Assembly (NCBI RefSeq): GCF_019216885.1
Contig: NZ_JAAQRC020000001.1
Coordinates: 3,844,501 to 3,908,500, forward strand
From: Methylobacterium sp. SyP6R
Lineage (GTDB): Bacteria; Pseudomonadota; Alphaproteobacteria; Rhizobiales; Beijerinckiaceae
DNA: 64,000 nt
Direction: 5' to 3'
Part shown: in pieces, positions 44,442 through 52,310 of the stretch
How the letters are laid out: every line of letters starts with the position of its first letter
Numbering within the stretch: position 1 is the first letter of the stretch
Program-made: the position numbers and the translations under genes
The notes under the pieces: model-generated
Databases searched by the model: none
Told to the model about the DNA's origin: nothing
Seen by the model: only the letters and a program-made list of their open reading frames with translations

Positions 44442-44971
44442 GATGCTGTGCTCGGGTCCGGAATGATGAGGCCCTAGATTGTTATCGATCCAATCTGAGT
44501 GCCTGACGTTGAGTGGGCTCAGATTTCATGACGTTCGCCCGATTGCAACAGCAAATTCCATGACGTCATCGGAAATGATTTAGATCTATTACAAGTCGAC
44601 GCACTGATGTTGTGCGAGCAAGTCGATCGCGGCCGATCGAACGGCGCGGGAGGTTCATGGCGAGGACGGATACAGCTCCCCTCCCCTGCCCGAGTGCGAC
44701 TTCGCCCGGGGCGTCCTTCTTCTAGCCATCGGGTCCGATTGCCCTGCTTTGCCGCACCGTGCTCCTCGCCGCCGCATGCAGGGGCGTCCGGGACGAGACG
44801 GGCACGGGACGTCTCCTCTCTCCGGACGATCGCCGCACGGCGCGTCCGCAGGGCTCGCAAGCTTGTGCGAGGCTTGCGCGCCGTGCGTGCCGCCGTCCCG
44901 ATGCGATCCTCTTTCGTCGCTTGCGGTGTTATGATCGATTTCGTCCTTTCACCGTGAGCGAGTCAGGGTCG
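44442..44971. promoter_or_regulatory. Divergent control region between receptor and repA
   Basis: About 530 bases separate the receptor (leftward) from repA (rightward) and hold no convincing gene. The left 150 bases are AT-richer and include a near-palindrome around ATTCCATGACGTCATCGGAA (44555-44574), followed at 44623-44640 by a perfect dyad TCGATCG-CGGC-CGATCGA. The first could belong to the receptor promoter and the second to repAB control or partition. Neither matches a named box that I know. I saw no standard repABC parS (GTT-N4-GC-N4-AAC). Confidence 0.45.
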
Positions 44972-46201
44972 ATGAACCAGCACGTCCCGCCCAGCGGGCC
45001 CGGAGAGCCCCCCTCGAACCAGATCGCGGGCCACGACGCCCGGATCCTGGGCGCCAAGCTGCGCGAGATCGCCTCCGTGGTGTTCTCGCCCTCGGAGGCC
45101 AAGACCCTGCGCCGCTTCACATCCGGCGAGGTCGCCCGCATCCTCGGCGTGACCGACAGTCGGATCCGGCAGCTCTCCCCCGACCTCCTGGCCTCCCCGC
45201 CCGAGGTCGCGCCGGGCGGCCGCCGCCTCTACACCCTGGCGGATATCCACGCCCTGCGCGCCCATCTCGACGAGATCGACCGGGTCGGTCGCCGCTACCG
45301 GCCGCACCGGGATCCGGCCAAGGGCGAGCACCTCCAGGTCATCGCCTGCGTCAACTTCAAGGGCGGCTCGGGCAAGACCACGACCTCGGCCCATCTCGCC
45401 CAGTCCCTGGTGCTGCGCGGCTACCGGGTGCTCGCCATCGATCTCGATCCCCAGGCCAGCCTGTCGACGCTGCTCGGCGTCCGGCCCGAGAACGAGCGCG
45501 AGCCCTACCCCACCATCTACGACGCGATCCGCTACGGCGAGCAGCGGCGCCCGCTCGCCGAGGTGATCCGCCACACCTACTTCACCGGCCTCGACCTGGT
45601 GGCGGCCGACCTGGAGCTCGAGGTCTTCGAGTTCGAGGCGCCGATGCAGTCGGCGCGGCGGAAAGCCAACGATCCCGAGCCGCCGTTCTTCGCCCGGATG
45701 GGGCTGGCCCTGAACGAGGTGGCGGATCACTACGACGTCGTGGTGATCGATTGCCCGCCGCGGCTCGGCTACCTCACCATCGCGGCTTTGTGCGCGGCGA
45801 CCGCGCTCCTTATCACCATCCATCCGCAGATGCTCGACGTCTCGAGCATGCGCCAGTTCCTCACCATGATGGACGAGATCATGGAGCCGGTGCGCGAGCA
45901 GGGCGCGGTCCCGACCCATGACTGGTTCCGCTACCTCGTCACCCGCTTCGAGCCGCAGGACACGCCGCAGACCGAGGTGGTGGCGATGCTGCGCGGCCTG
46001 TTCGGCGAGCGCGTCCTGACCAAGGCGATGCTGCAATCGGCCGCCGTCTCGAATTCCGGCCTGCGCGGGCAGACCGTCTACGAGACGCCGTTGCGCCGCG
46101 ACGAGGTCACGGGATCGACCTATCGCCGGGCGCTCGACGCGCTCGATGCCGTCAACGGCGAGATCGAAGGGCTGATCGCCCGCGCCTGGGGGCGGGCATG
46201 A
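44972..46201 (+). CDS. repA: Partition ATPase RepA (ParA family)
   Basis: This 409-residue protein is the ParA-type ATPase of the repABC family, which segregates the replicon and represses its own operon. A MerR-like helix-turn-helix (residues about 48-95, FTSGEVARILGVTDSRIRQLS and GRRLYTLADIHALR) precedes the ATPase domain. That domain has the deviant Walker A KGGSGKTT (130-137), IDLDPQASLSTLLG and VIDCPPRLGYLTIAAL. This two-domain layout and length are typical of RepA. The ATG at 44972 has AGGG upstream; an in-frame GTG lies at 44954. RepB follows after 30 bases, but repC does not. Confidence 0.93.
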   Translation: MNQHVPPSGPGEPPSNQIAGHDARILGAKLREIASVVFSPSEAKTLRRFTSGEVARILGVTDSRIRQLSPDLLASPPEVAPGGRRLYTLADIHALRAHLDEIDRVGRRYRPHRDPAKGEHLQVIACVNFKGGSGKTTTSAHLAQSLVLRGYRVLAIDLDPQASLSTLLGVRPENEREPYPTIYDAIRYGEQRRPLAEVIRHTYFTGLDLVAADLELEVFEFEAPMQSARRKANDPEPPFFARMGLALNEVADHYDVVVIDCPPRLGYLTIAALCAATALLITIHPQMLDVSSMRQFLTMMDEIMEPVREQGAVPTHDWFRYLVTRFEPQDTPQTEVVAMLRGLFGERVLTKAMLQSAAVSNSGLRGQTVYETPLRRDEVTGSTYRRALDALDAVNGEIEGLIARAWGRA

Positions 46202-46231
46202 GTCGGGGCCGGGCATGAGTGGGAGCCGCGC

Positions 46232-47245
46232 ATGAACCAGAAGAAGCGTCTCAGCGCCATCATGGGCACGCCGGTCCAGGCGGATGCCCAGCCACAGCCC
46301 TCGCCTGGAATTCCAACGGCTTACACCCCTGTAGCAGGTGCTACGCCACCCCCGCCCACCCCGGAGAAGCGCCCGACCCCGGCACGCTCGATGGCGGCGA
46401 TGTGGGCGGCATCCCGGCCCGGCCCGGCGGAGACCGACGGCGCGGTGATCGAGCTCGACCCCGCCCTCTGCCTGCCCTCGGCGATCGCCGACCGGGTGCC
46501 CGACGCGACGGATGCCGCCTTCGACGCCTTCGTCGCGCAGATCCGCGAGGAGGGCCAGCATACGCCGATCCTGGTCCGGCGCCATCCCCGGAAGGACGGC
46601 CATTACGAGATCGCCTATGGGCGGCGCCGGACGCGGGCGGCGAAGGCGCTGGCCAGGCCCGTGCGCGCCGTCCTGCGCGATCTCAGCGACGCCGAGCTGG
46701 TGGTCGCGCAGGGCTCGGAGAACCTCGCCCGCGAGGATCTGAGCTACATCGAGCGGGCGCATTTCGCCCGCAACATGGAGCAGGCGGGGATCGCCCGCGA
46801 GGTGATCCTGAAGGCCATGGGCGCGCATCGGCCGGATCTGGCGAACTATCTGGCGGTCGCCGAGGCGATCCCCGCACCCGTGCTCGCCGCCATCGGCCCG
46901 GCGCCGAAGATCGGCCGTCCGCGCTGGCTCACTCTCGCCGACCGGATCAAGGCGGCGCCGCCGGAGCGGATCGAGGCCGCGCTCGCCTCGTCCGACCTCG
47001 CGGGCAAGACCTCGGACGAGCGCTTCGCCGTGATCCTCTCCGCGCTCGCCGCGCCGGCGCCCCGCAAGGCCAAGCCCCGGGCCGAGACCGTGAAGGACGC
47101 CAAGGGCGTGAAGTTCGCCCGGATCGAGCGCAGCTCCGACGGCATGCGGGTGACGCTGGAGGAGAAGGCGGAGCCGGGCTTCGCCGACTACCTCGCCGAG
47201 CGGTTGCCGGAATTGCTGGCGACCTATCGGCAGGGGCGGGGGTGA
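46232..47245 (+). CDS. repB: Partition DNA-binding protein RepB (ParB family)
   Basis: This 337-residue protein is the centromere-binding partner of RepA. The ParB domain includes IREEGQHTPILVRRHP, the motif GRRRTRA (residues 130-136) and SENLAREDLSYIERAHFARNM (162-182), then a helix-turn-helix (AREVILKAMGAHRPDLANYL). The C-terminal part is the RepB type. Near the 5' end (46331-46344) the codons contain a dyad GTAGCA-GG-TGCTAC in a locally AT-richer patch, which could be a binding site. It ends 677 bases before frmA, and no repC or antisense RNA follows it. Confidence 0.92.
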   Translation: MNQKKRLSAIMGTPVQADAQPQPSPGIPTAYTPVAGATPPPPTPEKRPTPARSMAAMWAASRPGPAETDGAVIELDPALCLPSAIADRVPDATDAAFDAFVAQIREEGQHTPILVRRHPRKDGHYEIAYGRRRTRAAKALARPVRAVLRDLSDAELVVAQGSENLAREDLSYIERAHFARNMEQAGIAREVILKAMGAHRPDLANYLAVAEAIPAPVLAAIGPAPKIGRPRWLTLADRIKAAPPERIEAALASSDLAGKTSDERFAVILSALAAPAPRKAKPRAETVKDAKGVKFARIERSSDGMRVTLEEKAEPGFADYLAERLPELLATYRQGRG

Positions 47246-47352
47246 GGGGTCCGGACTGGACCAGGGCGGGGCCGGCACAGCGGAGCTGCCATGCTTTTCG
47301 CTCTAAAGCTTGGCAGCACAAGATGGGACCGTTCCCGTACCCCGCCCGCTTC

Positions 47353-47496
47353 TCCCACCCGACACCTCATCCTGAGGTGTCAGTCGATCGAAGATCGACT
47401 GACCTCGAAGGAGGGCTCCAGGTAGACCTGAGATATCTGGAGCCCTCCTTCGAGGCTCCCTGACGGTCGCACCTCAGGATGAGGTCGTGGTTGGGA
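47353..47496. repeat. Palindromic repeat family A, copy 5
   Basis: Arms CACCTCATCCTGAGGTG and CACCTCAGGATGAGGTCG (47470) enclose GAAGGAGGGCTCCAG and CTGGAGCCCTCCTTC. The flanks TCCCACCC and TTGGGA fit the other copies. It follows repB at the place where repC would be expected in an intact repABC operon. Confidence 0.85.
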
Positions 47497-47922
47497 TATC
47501 TTGCGTCGTTTCAGCGTCCGACTAACGATCGGGAAGCGCTCGCGACTGGCCCTGTCGAGGCCGATTCCGTGGCGATGATGGGGGACTCGTTCGATAGTCC
47601 CGGCCTCGACGCCCTCGCGAGAGGGGAGGGCACCCCTTGCGCAGACGATCACCCGCCCAGTCGGTCCCACGACCATCCCATCGCCACCAACGATCTGTAA
47701 TACTATAACATGAAGCATCGATGTGACAGTCCGTGACCAACGACTGTCACCACCGGTGCCGCACCCCGGATCGACTGCCGTCTCGGACTAAAGTTTGTTG
47801 TGCCGCACCGTTGCGGCCTTCATCAAATCGCAGCACAGAGCGGGCCATCCAGCGGGCGGCCCGAGCCGCAGCCCTTGCGGGGCGCCGCGCTCTCACACGA
47901 CATCGATCCGATCGGAGACACC
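47497..47922 (+). promoter_or_regulatory. Upstream region of frmA with a long perfect dyad
   Basis: No gene is convincing in this stretch. A perfect dyad GTGACAGTC-N10-GACTGTCAC lies at 47723-47750, about 170 bases before the frmA start, in an AT-rich patch (TAATACTATAACATGAAGC). The size and symmetry fit an operator for a dimeric regulator of formaldehyde oxidation; there is no T-tract to make it a good terminator. Confidence 0.5.
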
Positions 47923-49056
47923 ATGAAGACGCGCGCCGCCGTTGCCTGGGAAGCCAAGAAGCCCCTCACCATCGAGACCATCGACCTCGAAGGCCCGAAG
48001 CCCGGCGAGGTCCTGGTCGAGGTGATGGCCACCGGCATCTGCCACACCGACGCCTACACCCTGTCGGGCCTCGATTCCGAGGGCAAGTTCCCGGCGATCC
48101 TCGGCCACGAGGGTGCCGGCATCGTGCGCGAGGTCGGGGCCGGCGTGACGACCCTGAAGGTCGGCGACCACGTCATCCCGCTCTACACGCCGGAATGCCG
48201 CAACTGTAAGTCCTGCCTGTCGCAGCGCACCAACCTCTGCACGGCGATCCGCTCGACCCAAGGCCAGGGCGTGATGCCGGACGGCACCAGCCGGTTCCGC
48301 TGCGACTCCACCGGCGGCAGCCCAGGCGCCAACACCGTGTATCACTACATGGGCTGCTCGACCTTCTCGAACTTCACCGTGCTGCCGGAGATCGCGCTCG
48401 CCAAGGTGCGCGAGGACGCCCCCTTCGACAAGATCTGCTACATCGGCTGCGGCGTCACCACCGGCCTCGGCGCGGTGATCTACACCGCCAAGGTGTGGCC
48501 GGGCGCCAACGTGGTGGTGTTCGGCCTCGGTGGCATCGGCCTCAACGTGATCCAGGGCGCCCGCATGGTCGGCGCCGACAAGATCATCGGCGTCGACATC
48601 AACCCCGACAAGCGGGCGATGGCCGAGAAGTTCGGCATGACCCACTTCATCAACCCGAACGAGGTCGGCACCGACAAGGTCGTGCAGGCGATCCTCGACG
48701 TGACGGGCGGCGGCGCCGACTTCTCGTTCGACTGCACCGGCAACGTCAACGTGATGCGCCAGGCGCTCGAGTGCTGCCACCGCGGCTGGGGCGAGTCGAT
48801 CGTCATCGGCGTGGCCGAGGCCGGCCGCGAGATCTCGACCCGTCCGTTCCAGCTCGTCACCGGCCGCGTCTGGAAGGGCTCGGCCTTCGGCGGCGCCCGC
48901 GGCCGCACCGACGTGCCGAAGATCGTCGACTGGTACATGGAGGGCAAGATCAACATCGACGACCTGATCACCCACACCATGCCGCTGGAGGACATCAACC
49001 ACGGCTTCGACCTGATGCACGAGGGCAAGTCGATCCGCTCGGTCGTGGTGTTCTAA
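47923..49056 (+). CDS. frmA: S-(hydroxymethyl)glutathione dehydrogenase / class III alcohol dehydrogenase
   Basis: This 377-residue zinc enzyme oxidises S-hydroxymethylglutathione, the adduct of formaldehyde and glutathione, to S-formylglutathione with NAD. Catalytic zinc ligands are C40 ([12 protein letters not shown]) and H62/E63 (GHEGAGIV). Structural zinc ligands are C92, C95, C98 and C106. The NAD-binding motif is [20 protein letters not shown] with the acidic residue in GVDINPDK. The ATG at 47923 ([15 protein letters not shown]) is standard for the family. It precedes fghA by 73 bases, so the two form the glutathione-dependent formaldehyde pathway. This is a route used by many methylotrophs beside the tetrahydromethanopterin pathway. 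Confidence 0.96.
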   Translation: MKTRAAVAWEAKKPLTIETIDLEGPKPGEVLVEVMATGICHTDAYTLSGLDSEGKFPAILGHEGAGIVREVGAGVTTLKVGDHVIPLYTPECRNCKSCLSQRTNLCTAIRSTQGQGVMPDGTSRFRCDSTGGSPGANTVYHYMGCSTFSNFTVLPEIALAKVREDAPFDKICYIGCGVTTGLGAVIYTAKVWPGANVVVFGLGGIGLNVIQGARMVGADKIIGVDINPDKRAMAEKFGMTHFINPNEVGTDKVVQAILDVTGGGADFSFDCTGNVNVMRQALECCHRGWGESIVIGVAEAGREISTRPFQLVTGRVWKGSAFGGARGRTDVPKIVDWYMEGKINIDDLITHTMPLEDINHGFDLMHEGKSIRSVVVF

Positions 49057-49129
49057 AGGACTGGTTGAACCCGGCGGTGCGCGACGCGTACCGCCGGGGA
49101 CGGATACGAAACCCAGGGATCACGGCGAC

Positions 49130-49963
49130 ATGGACACCATCTCGAAGGCCCGCTCGCATGGCGGCATCCAGGGCGTCTACCGGCACGAGGCCGAGACGAC
49201 GCGCTGCCCGATGACCTTCGCGGTCTACCTGCCGCCGCAGGCGGAAACCGGGAAGGTGCCGGTGCTGTGGTACCTGTCGGGCCTGACCTGCACCCATGCC
49301 AACGTGATGGACAAGGGCGAGTACCGCCGCGCCGCCGCCAAGCACGGCATCGCGATCGTCGCCCCCGATACCAGCCCGCGCGGACCCGATGTGCCGGACC
49401 AGCCCGACAACTGGCAGTTCGGCTGCGGCGCCGGCTTCTACGTCGACGCCACCCAGGCTCCTTTCGACCGCAACTACCGCATGTGGTCCTACGTCACCGA
49501 GGAGCTGCCGGCCCTCGTCGCCCGCGAATTCCCCGTGGACATGGAGCGCCAGGGCATCTTCGGGCATTCGATGGGCGGCCACGGTGCGCTCACCATCGCG
49601 CTCAACCACCCGGAGCGCTTCCGCTCGTGCAGCGCCTTCGCGCCGATCGTCCAGCCCTCGACCGCCGGCTGGTCGAAGCCGGCGCTGACCAAGTATCTCG
49701 GCGCGGACGAGGCCGCGTGGCGCCGCCACGACGCCACCGCTCTGATCGAGGACGGCCGCCGATTCCCGGAATTCCTGGTCGACCAGGGCACCGCCGATTC
49801 CTTCCTCGACGAGGGCCTGCGTCCCTGGCTGCTGGAGGAGGCGTGCAAGAAGGCCGGGATCGGGCTGACCCTCAACATGCGCGAGGGCTACGACCACTCC
49901 TACTTCTTCATCTCGACCTTCATGGACGATCACATCGCCTGGGCGGCCGAGCGGCTGCGCTGA
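49130..49963 (+). CDS. fghA: S-formylglutathione hydrolase
   Basis: This 277-residue esterase of the alpha/beta-hydrolase (esterase D) family hydrolyses S-formylglutathione to formate and glutathione, the second step after FrmA. The nucleophile is S147 in GIFGHSMGGHGAL; the acid and histidine of the triad lie in DQGTADSFLDEGL and REGYDHSYFFI. Family motifs LWYLSGLTCTHANVMDKGEYRR and PDTSPRG are intact. It ends 3 bases from the stop of the convergent HMG-CoA lyase gene, so the two transcripts must overlap. Confidence 0.95.
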   Translation: MDTISKARSHGGIQGVYRHEAETTRCPMTFAVYLPPQAETGKVPVLWYLSGLTCTHANVMDKGEYRRAAAKHGIAIVAPDTSPRGPDVPDQPDNWQFGCGAGFYVDATQAPFDRNYRMWSYVTEELPALVAREFPVDMERQGIFGHSMGGHGALTIALNHPERFRSCSAFAPIVQPSTAGWSKPALTKYLGADEAAWRRHDATALIEDGRRFPEFLVDQGTADSFLDEGLRPWLLEEACKKAGIGLTLNMREGYDHSYFFISTFMDDHIAWAAERLR

Positions 49964-49966
49964 CCC

Positions 49967-50839
49967 TCAGGCCGGGGCGCGCCCGAGCGCCCCGGTGATG
50001 AAGCGGCCGGCCTCGGAGAGGCGACCGGGATCGATCCCGGTCGCGAGGCCGAGCCGGTCGCATTCCGCCACCACCGCCTCGGTGGCGACGTTGCCGGGGG
50101 CGCCCTTCGCGTAGGGACAGCCGCCGAGGCCCGCCACGGCGGCATCGATCACCGACACGCCGAGTTCGAGGCAGGCGCGGAGATTGGCGAGCGCCAGCCC
50201 TCGCGTGTCGTGGAGATGCAGCGCGATGCGCTCGCGCGGGATCGTCTCCGCCACCGCCGCGACGCAGGCCCGGGCCGTCTCCGGTGTCCCGGCCCCGATC
50301 GTGTCGCCCAGCGAGACCTCGTAGCAGCCCATCTCGACGAGGCGACGGGCCACATCCGCCACGGCCTGCGGCGTCACCACACCCTCGTAGGGACAGCCGA
50401 GCACGCAGGAGACGTAGCCCCGCAGCGGAATCCCGGCGGCGCGGGCGGCCTGCGCCACCGGCCGGAAGCGCTCCAGGCTCTCGGCGATCGAGCAATTGAT
50501 GTTGGCCCGCGAAAACGCCTCGGAGGCGGAGGCGAACACCGCGACCTCGCCGGCGCCCGCTTCCCGTGCCGCCTCGAACCCCTTGAGATTCGGCACCAGC
50601 ACGGCGTAGCGCCCGGCAGGATTCGGCGGCAGCCTGGCCAGGATCGCGGCGGTGTCGGCCATCTGCGGCACCCATCGGGCCGAGACGAAGCTGCCGACCT
50701 CGATATGGGCCAGGCCGGCGGCGAGCAGCCGCTCGATCAGCTCCACCTTGACGGCAGTCGGTACGGTGACGGGCTCGTTCTGGAGCCCGTCGCGGGGACC
50801 GACCTCGACGATCCGCACCCGGGAGGGGAGGGGGCTCAC
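49967..50839 (-). CDS. mvaB: Hydroxymethylglutaryl-CoA lyase
   Basis: This 290-residue TIM-barrel enzyme cleaves HMG-CoA to acetyl-CoA and acetoacetate. The motif GPRDGLQNE (14-22), metal ligands in HLHDTRG and the signature loop GLGGCPYAKGAPGN with C241 are all present. The GTG start at 50839 overlaps the stop of the binding-protein gene by 4 bases; an earlier ATG at 50860 is possible. With HMG-CoA reductase 1.5 kb upstream on the same strand it makes a mevalonate-degradation set like mvaAB of Pseudomonas mevalonii. Leucine degradation is a less likely alternative because no other leucine-pathway gene is here. Confidence 0.93.
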   Translation of the reverse strand: MSPLPSRVRIVEVGPRDGLQNEPVTVPTAVKVELIERLLAAGLAHIEVGSFVSARWVPQMADTAAILARLPPNPAGRYAVLVPNLKGFEAAREAGAGEVAVFASASEAFSRANINCSIAESLERFRPVAQAARAAGIPLRGYVSCVLGCPYEGVVTPQAVADVARRLVEMGCYEVSLGDTIGAGTPETARACVAAVAETIPRERIALHLHDTRGLALANLRACLELGVSVIDAAVAGLGGCPYAKGAPGNVATEAVVAECDRLGLATGIDPGRLSEAGRFITGALGRAPA

Positions 50840-52056
50840 GGCGCCTTCACCAGCGGGCACCGCCCATCCGCCAGGGGCCGGAACGCCTCGGCGGCGGGGA
50901 TGGTCTGGACGAGCTTGTAATAATCGAACGGCCCCTTCGATTCGGCCGGGCTCTTGACCTGGAACAGGTACATCGGGTGGACGTGCCGTCCGTCCTCGCG
51001 CACCGTGCCTTCGCCGAAGAGCGGATCGTTCGTCGGCCCTGCCTTCATCCGGGCGACGACGGTCCGCCCGTCGGTGCTGCCGGCGAGCGTCGCGGCGCGC
51101 AGGTAGGCCAGCGCCCCGGCATAGACGCCGGCCTGGTTGGCGGTGGGGCGCCGGCCCTTCATCTGGGCGGCGAAGCGGTCGGCAAAGGCGCGGGTGCCGT
51201 CATTGGTGTCCCAGTAGAAGCCTTCCGTCAGGTAGAGCCCCTGCGCGTCCTTGAGGCCGATCGCGTGGACATCGGAGAGCTGCATCAGCAGGGCCGCCAG
51301 GTCCTGGCCGCCGCCGGTGATGCCGAACTCGGCCGCCTGCTTGACCGAGTTGACCGTGTCGCCGACCGCGTTGGCGAGCGCGATCACCTGGGCGCGGCTG
51401 GCTTGCGCCTGAAGCAGGAACGACGAGAAGTCGGCGGCTGCCGTCGGGTGGCGCACGGTGCCCACCACCTGGCCGCCCTCCTGCTTCACCACGCGCGCCG
51501 CGTCGGACTCGAGCGCGTGGCCGAAGGCGTAATCGGCGGTGAGGAAGAACCACTTCGTCTTGCCGGCACGCACCAGGGCCAGCGCGGTGCCGTGGGCCAG
51601 CGCCCAGGTGTCGTAGGTCCAGTGCACGGTGTTGGCCGAGCATTTCGGGCCGGTCAGGTCCGAGGTGCCGGGGCCCGACGCGATGAAGGCGGCCTTCGAA
51701 TCGCGCACCACCTCCTGCACGGCGAGCGCCACCGAGGAGAACGGCACGTCGAGGATGGCGTCGACCTGCCCCTCGGCGATCCAGCGCCGGGCGGTGGCCG
51801 AGCCGATATCCGGCTTGTTCTGGTGGTCGGACTGGATCACCTCGACGGTGATCCCCGGCTGCTCCTTGCGAAAATCCTCGACCGCGAGGCGGGCCGCGAC
51901 CACCGAGCCCTCGCCGGTGGAATCGGCGGCGAATCCGCTGAGATCGGTGAGCACCCCGAGCTTCAGGCGCGTCACCTCGGCATGGGCGGTGCCGGCGGCG
52001 AGGATGAAGGCGCCGCCGGCGAGCAGGCGGGTGGCGAGGCGGGTGAATGTCGGCAT
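50836..52056 (-). CDS. LivK-type ABC transporter substrate-binding protein
   Basis: This 406-residue periplasmic protein belongs to the branched-chain amino-acid (type 1 periplasmic fold) binding family. It has a Sec signal (RLLAGGAFILAAGTAHAEV). Typical regions are LKLGVLTDLSGFAADSTGEG, FRKEQPGITVEVIQSDHQNKPD and FFLTADYAFGHALESDAARV. GGGAGG lies 7 bases before the ATG at 52056. It is coupled to the HMG-CoA lyase gene by a GTGA overlap and lies after HMG-CoA reductase. It probably binds mevalonate or a related acid, although this family usually binds amino acids, amides or aromatic acids. No permease or ATPase genes are adjacent. Confidence 0.87.
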   Translation of the reverse strand: MPTFTRLATRLLAGGAFILAAGTAHAEVTRLKLGVLTDLSGFAADSTGEGSVVAARLAVEDFRKEQPGITVEVIQSDHQNKPDIGSATARRWIAEGQVDAILDVPFSSVALAVQEVVRDSKAAFIASGPGTSDLTGPKCSANTVHWTYDTWALAHGTALALVRAGKTKWFFLTADYAFGHALESDAARVVKQEGGQVVGTVRHPTAAADFSSFLLQAQASRAQVIALANAVGDTVNSVKQAAEFGITGGGQDLAALLMQLSDVHAIGLKDAQGLYLTEGFYWDTNDGTRAFADRFAAQMKGRRPTANQAGVYAGALAYLRAATLAGSTDGRTVVARMKAGPTNDPLFGEGTVREDGRHVHPMYLFQVKSPAESKGPFDYYKLVQTIPAAEAFRPLADGRCPLVKAP

Positions 52057-52138
52057 GGTTGTCCTCCCGGGAGAGTATTGATTGGCCGTTGGTTCGGCCA
52101 TCGTTCGGTTGATTTAAAAATATTTTTGAACGGATTCA

Positions 52139-52279
52139 CCCATATACGACCTCATCCTGAGGTGCGAACGGAGTGAGCCTCGAAGGAGGGCTCCAGGAAT
52201 CTCTGTGTTATCTGGAGCCCTCCTTCGAGGTCGGTCGATCTTCGATCGACTGATACCTCAGGATGAGGTTATGGATGGG
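52139..52279. repeat. Palindromic repeat family A, copy 6
   Basis: Arms CGACCTCATCCTGAGGTG (52147) and ACCTCAGGATGAGGTT (52255) enclose GAAGGAGGGCTCCAG and CTGGAGCCCTCCTTC. The GTCGATCTTCGATCGAC side stem lies on the right, so this copy is inverted relative to copies 1, 4 and 5. It separates the HMG-CoA reductase gene from the binding-protein gene. Confidence 0.85.
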
Positions 52280-52310
52280 ATGATCTCGTGAGAGACAGCC
52301 CGGTGGTTCC

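Noticed and set aside
47479..47700. A 73-codon plus-strand open frame between repB and frmA
   Set aside because: It starts inside the family A repeat, has no ribosome site or known motif, and runs into the AT-rich promoter patch of frmA.
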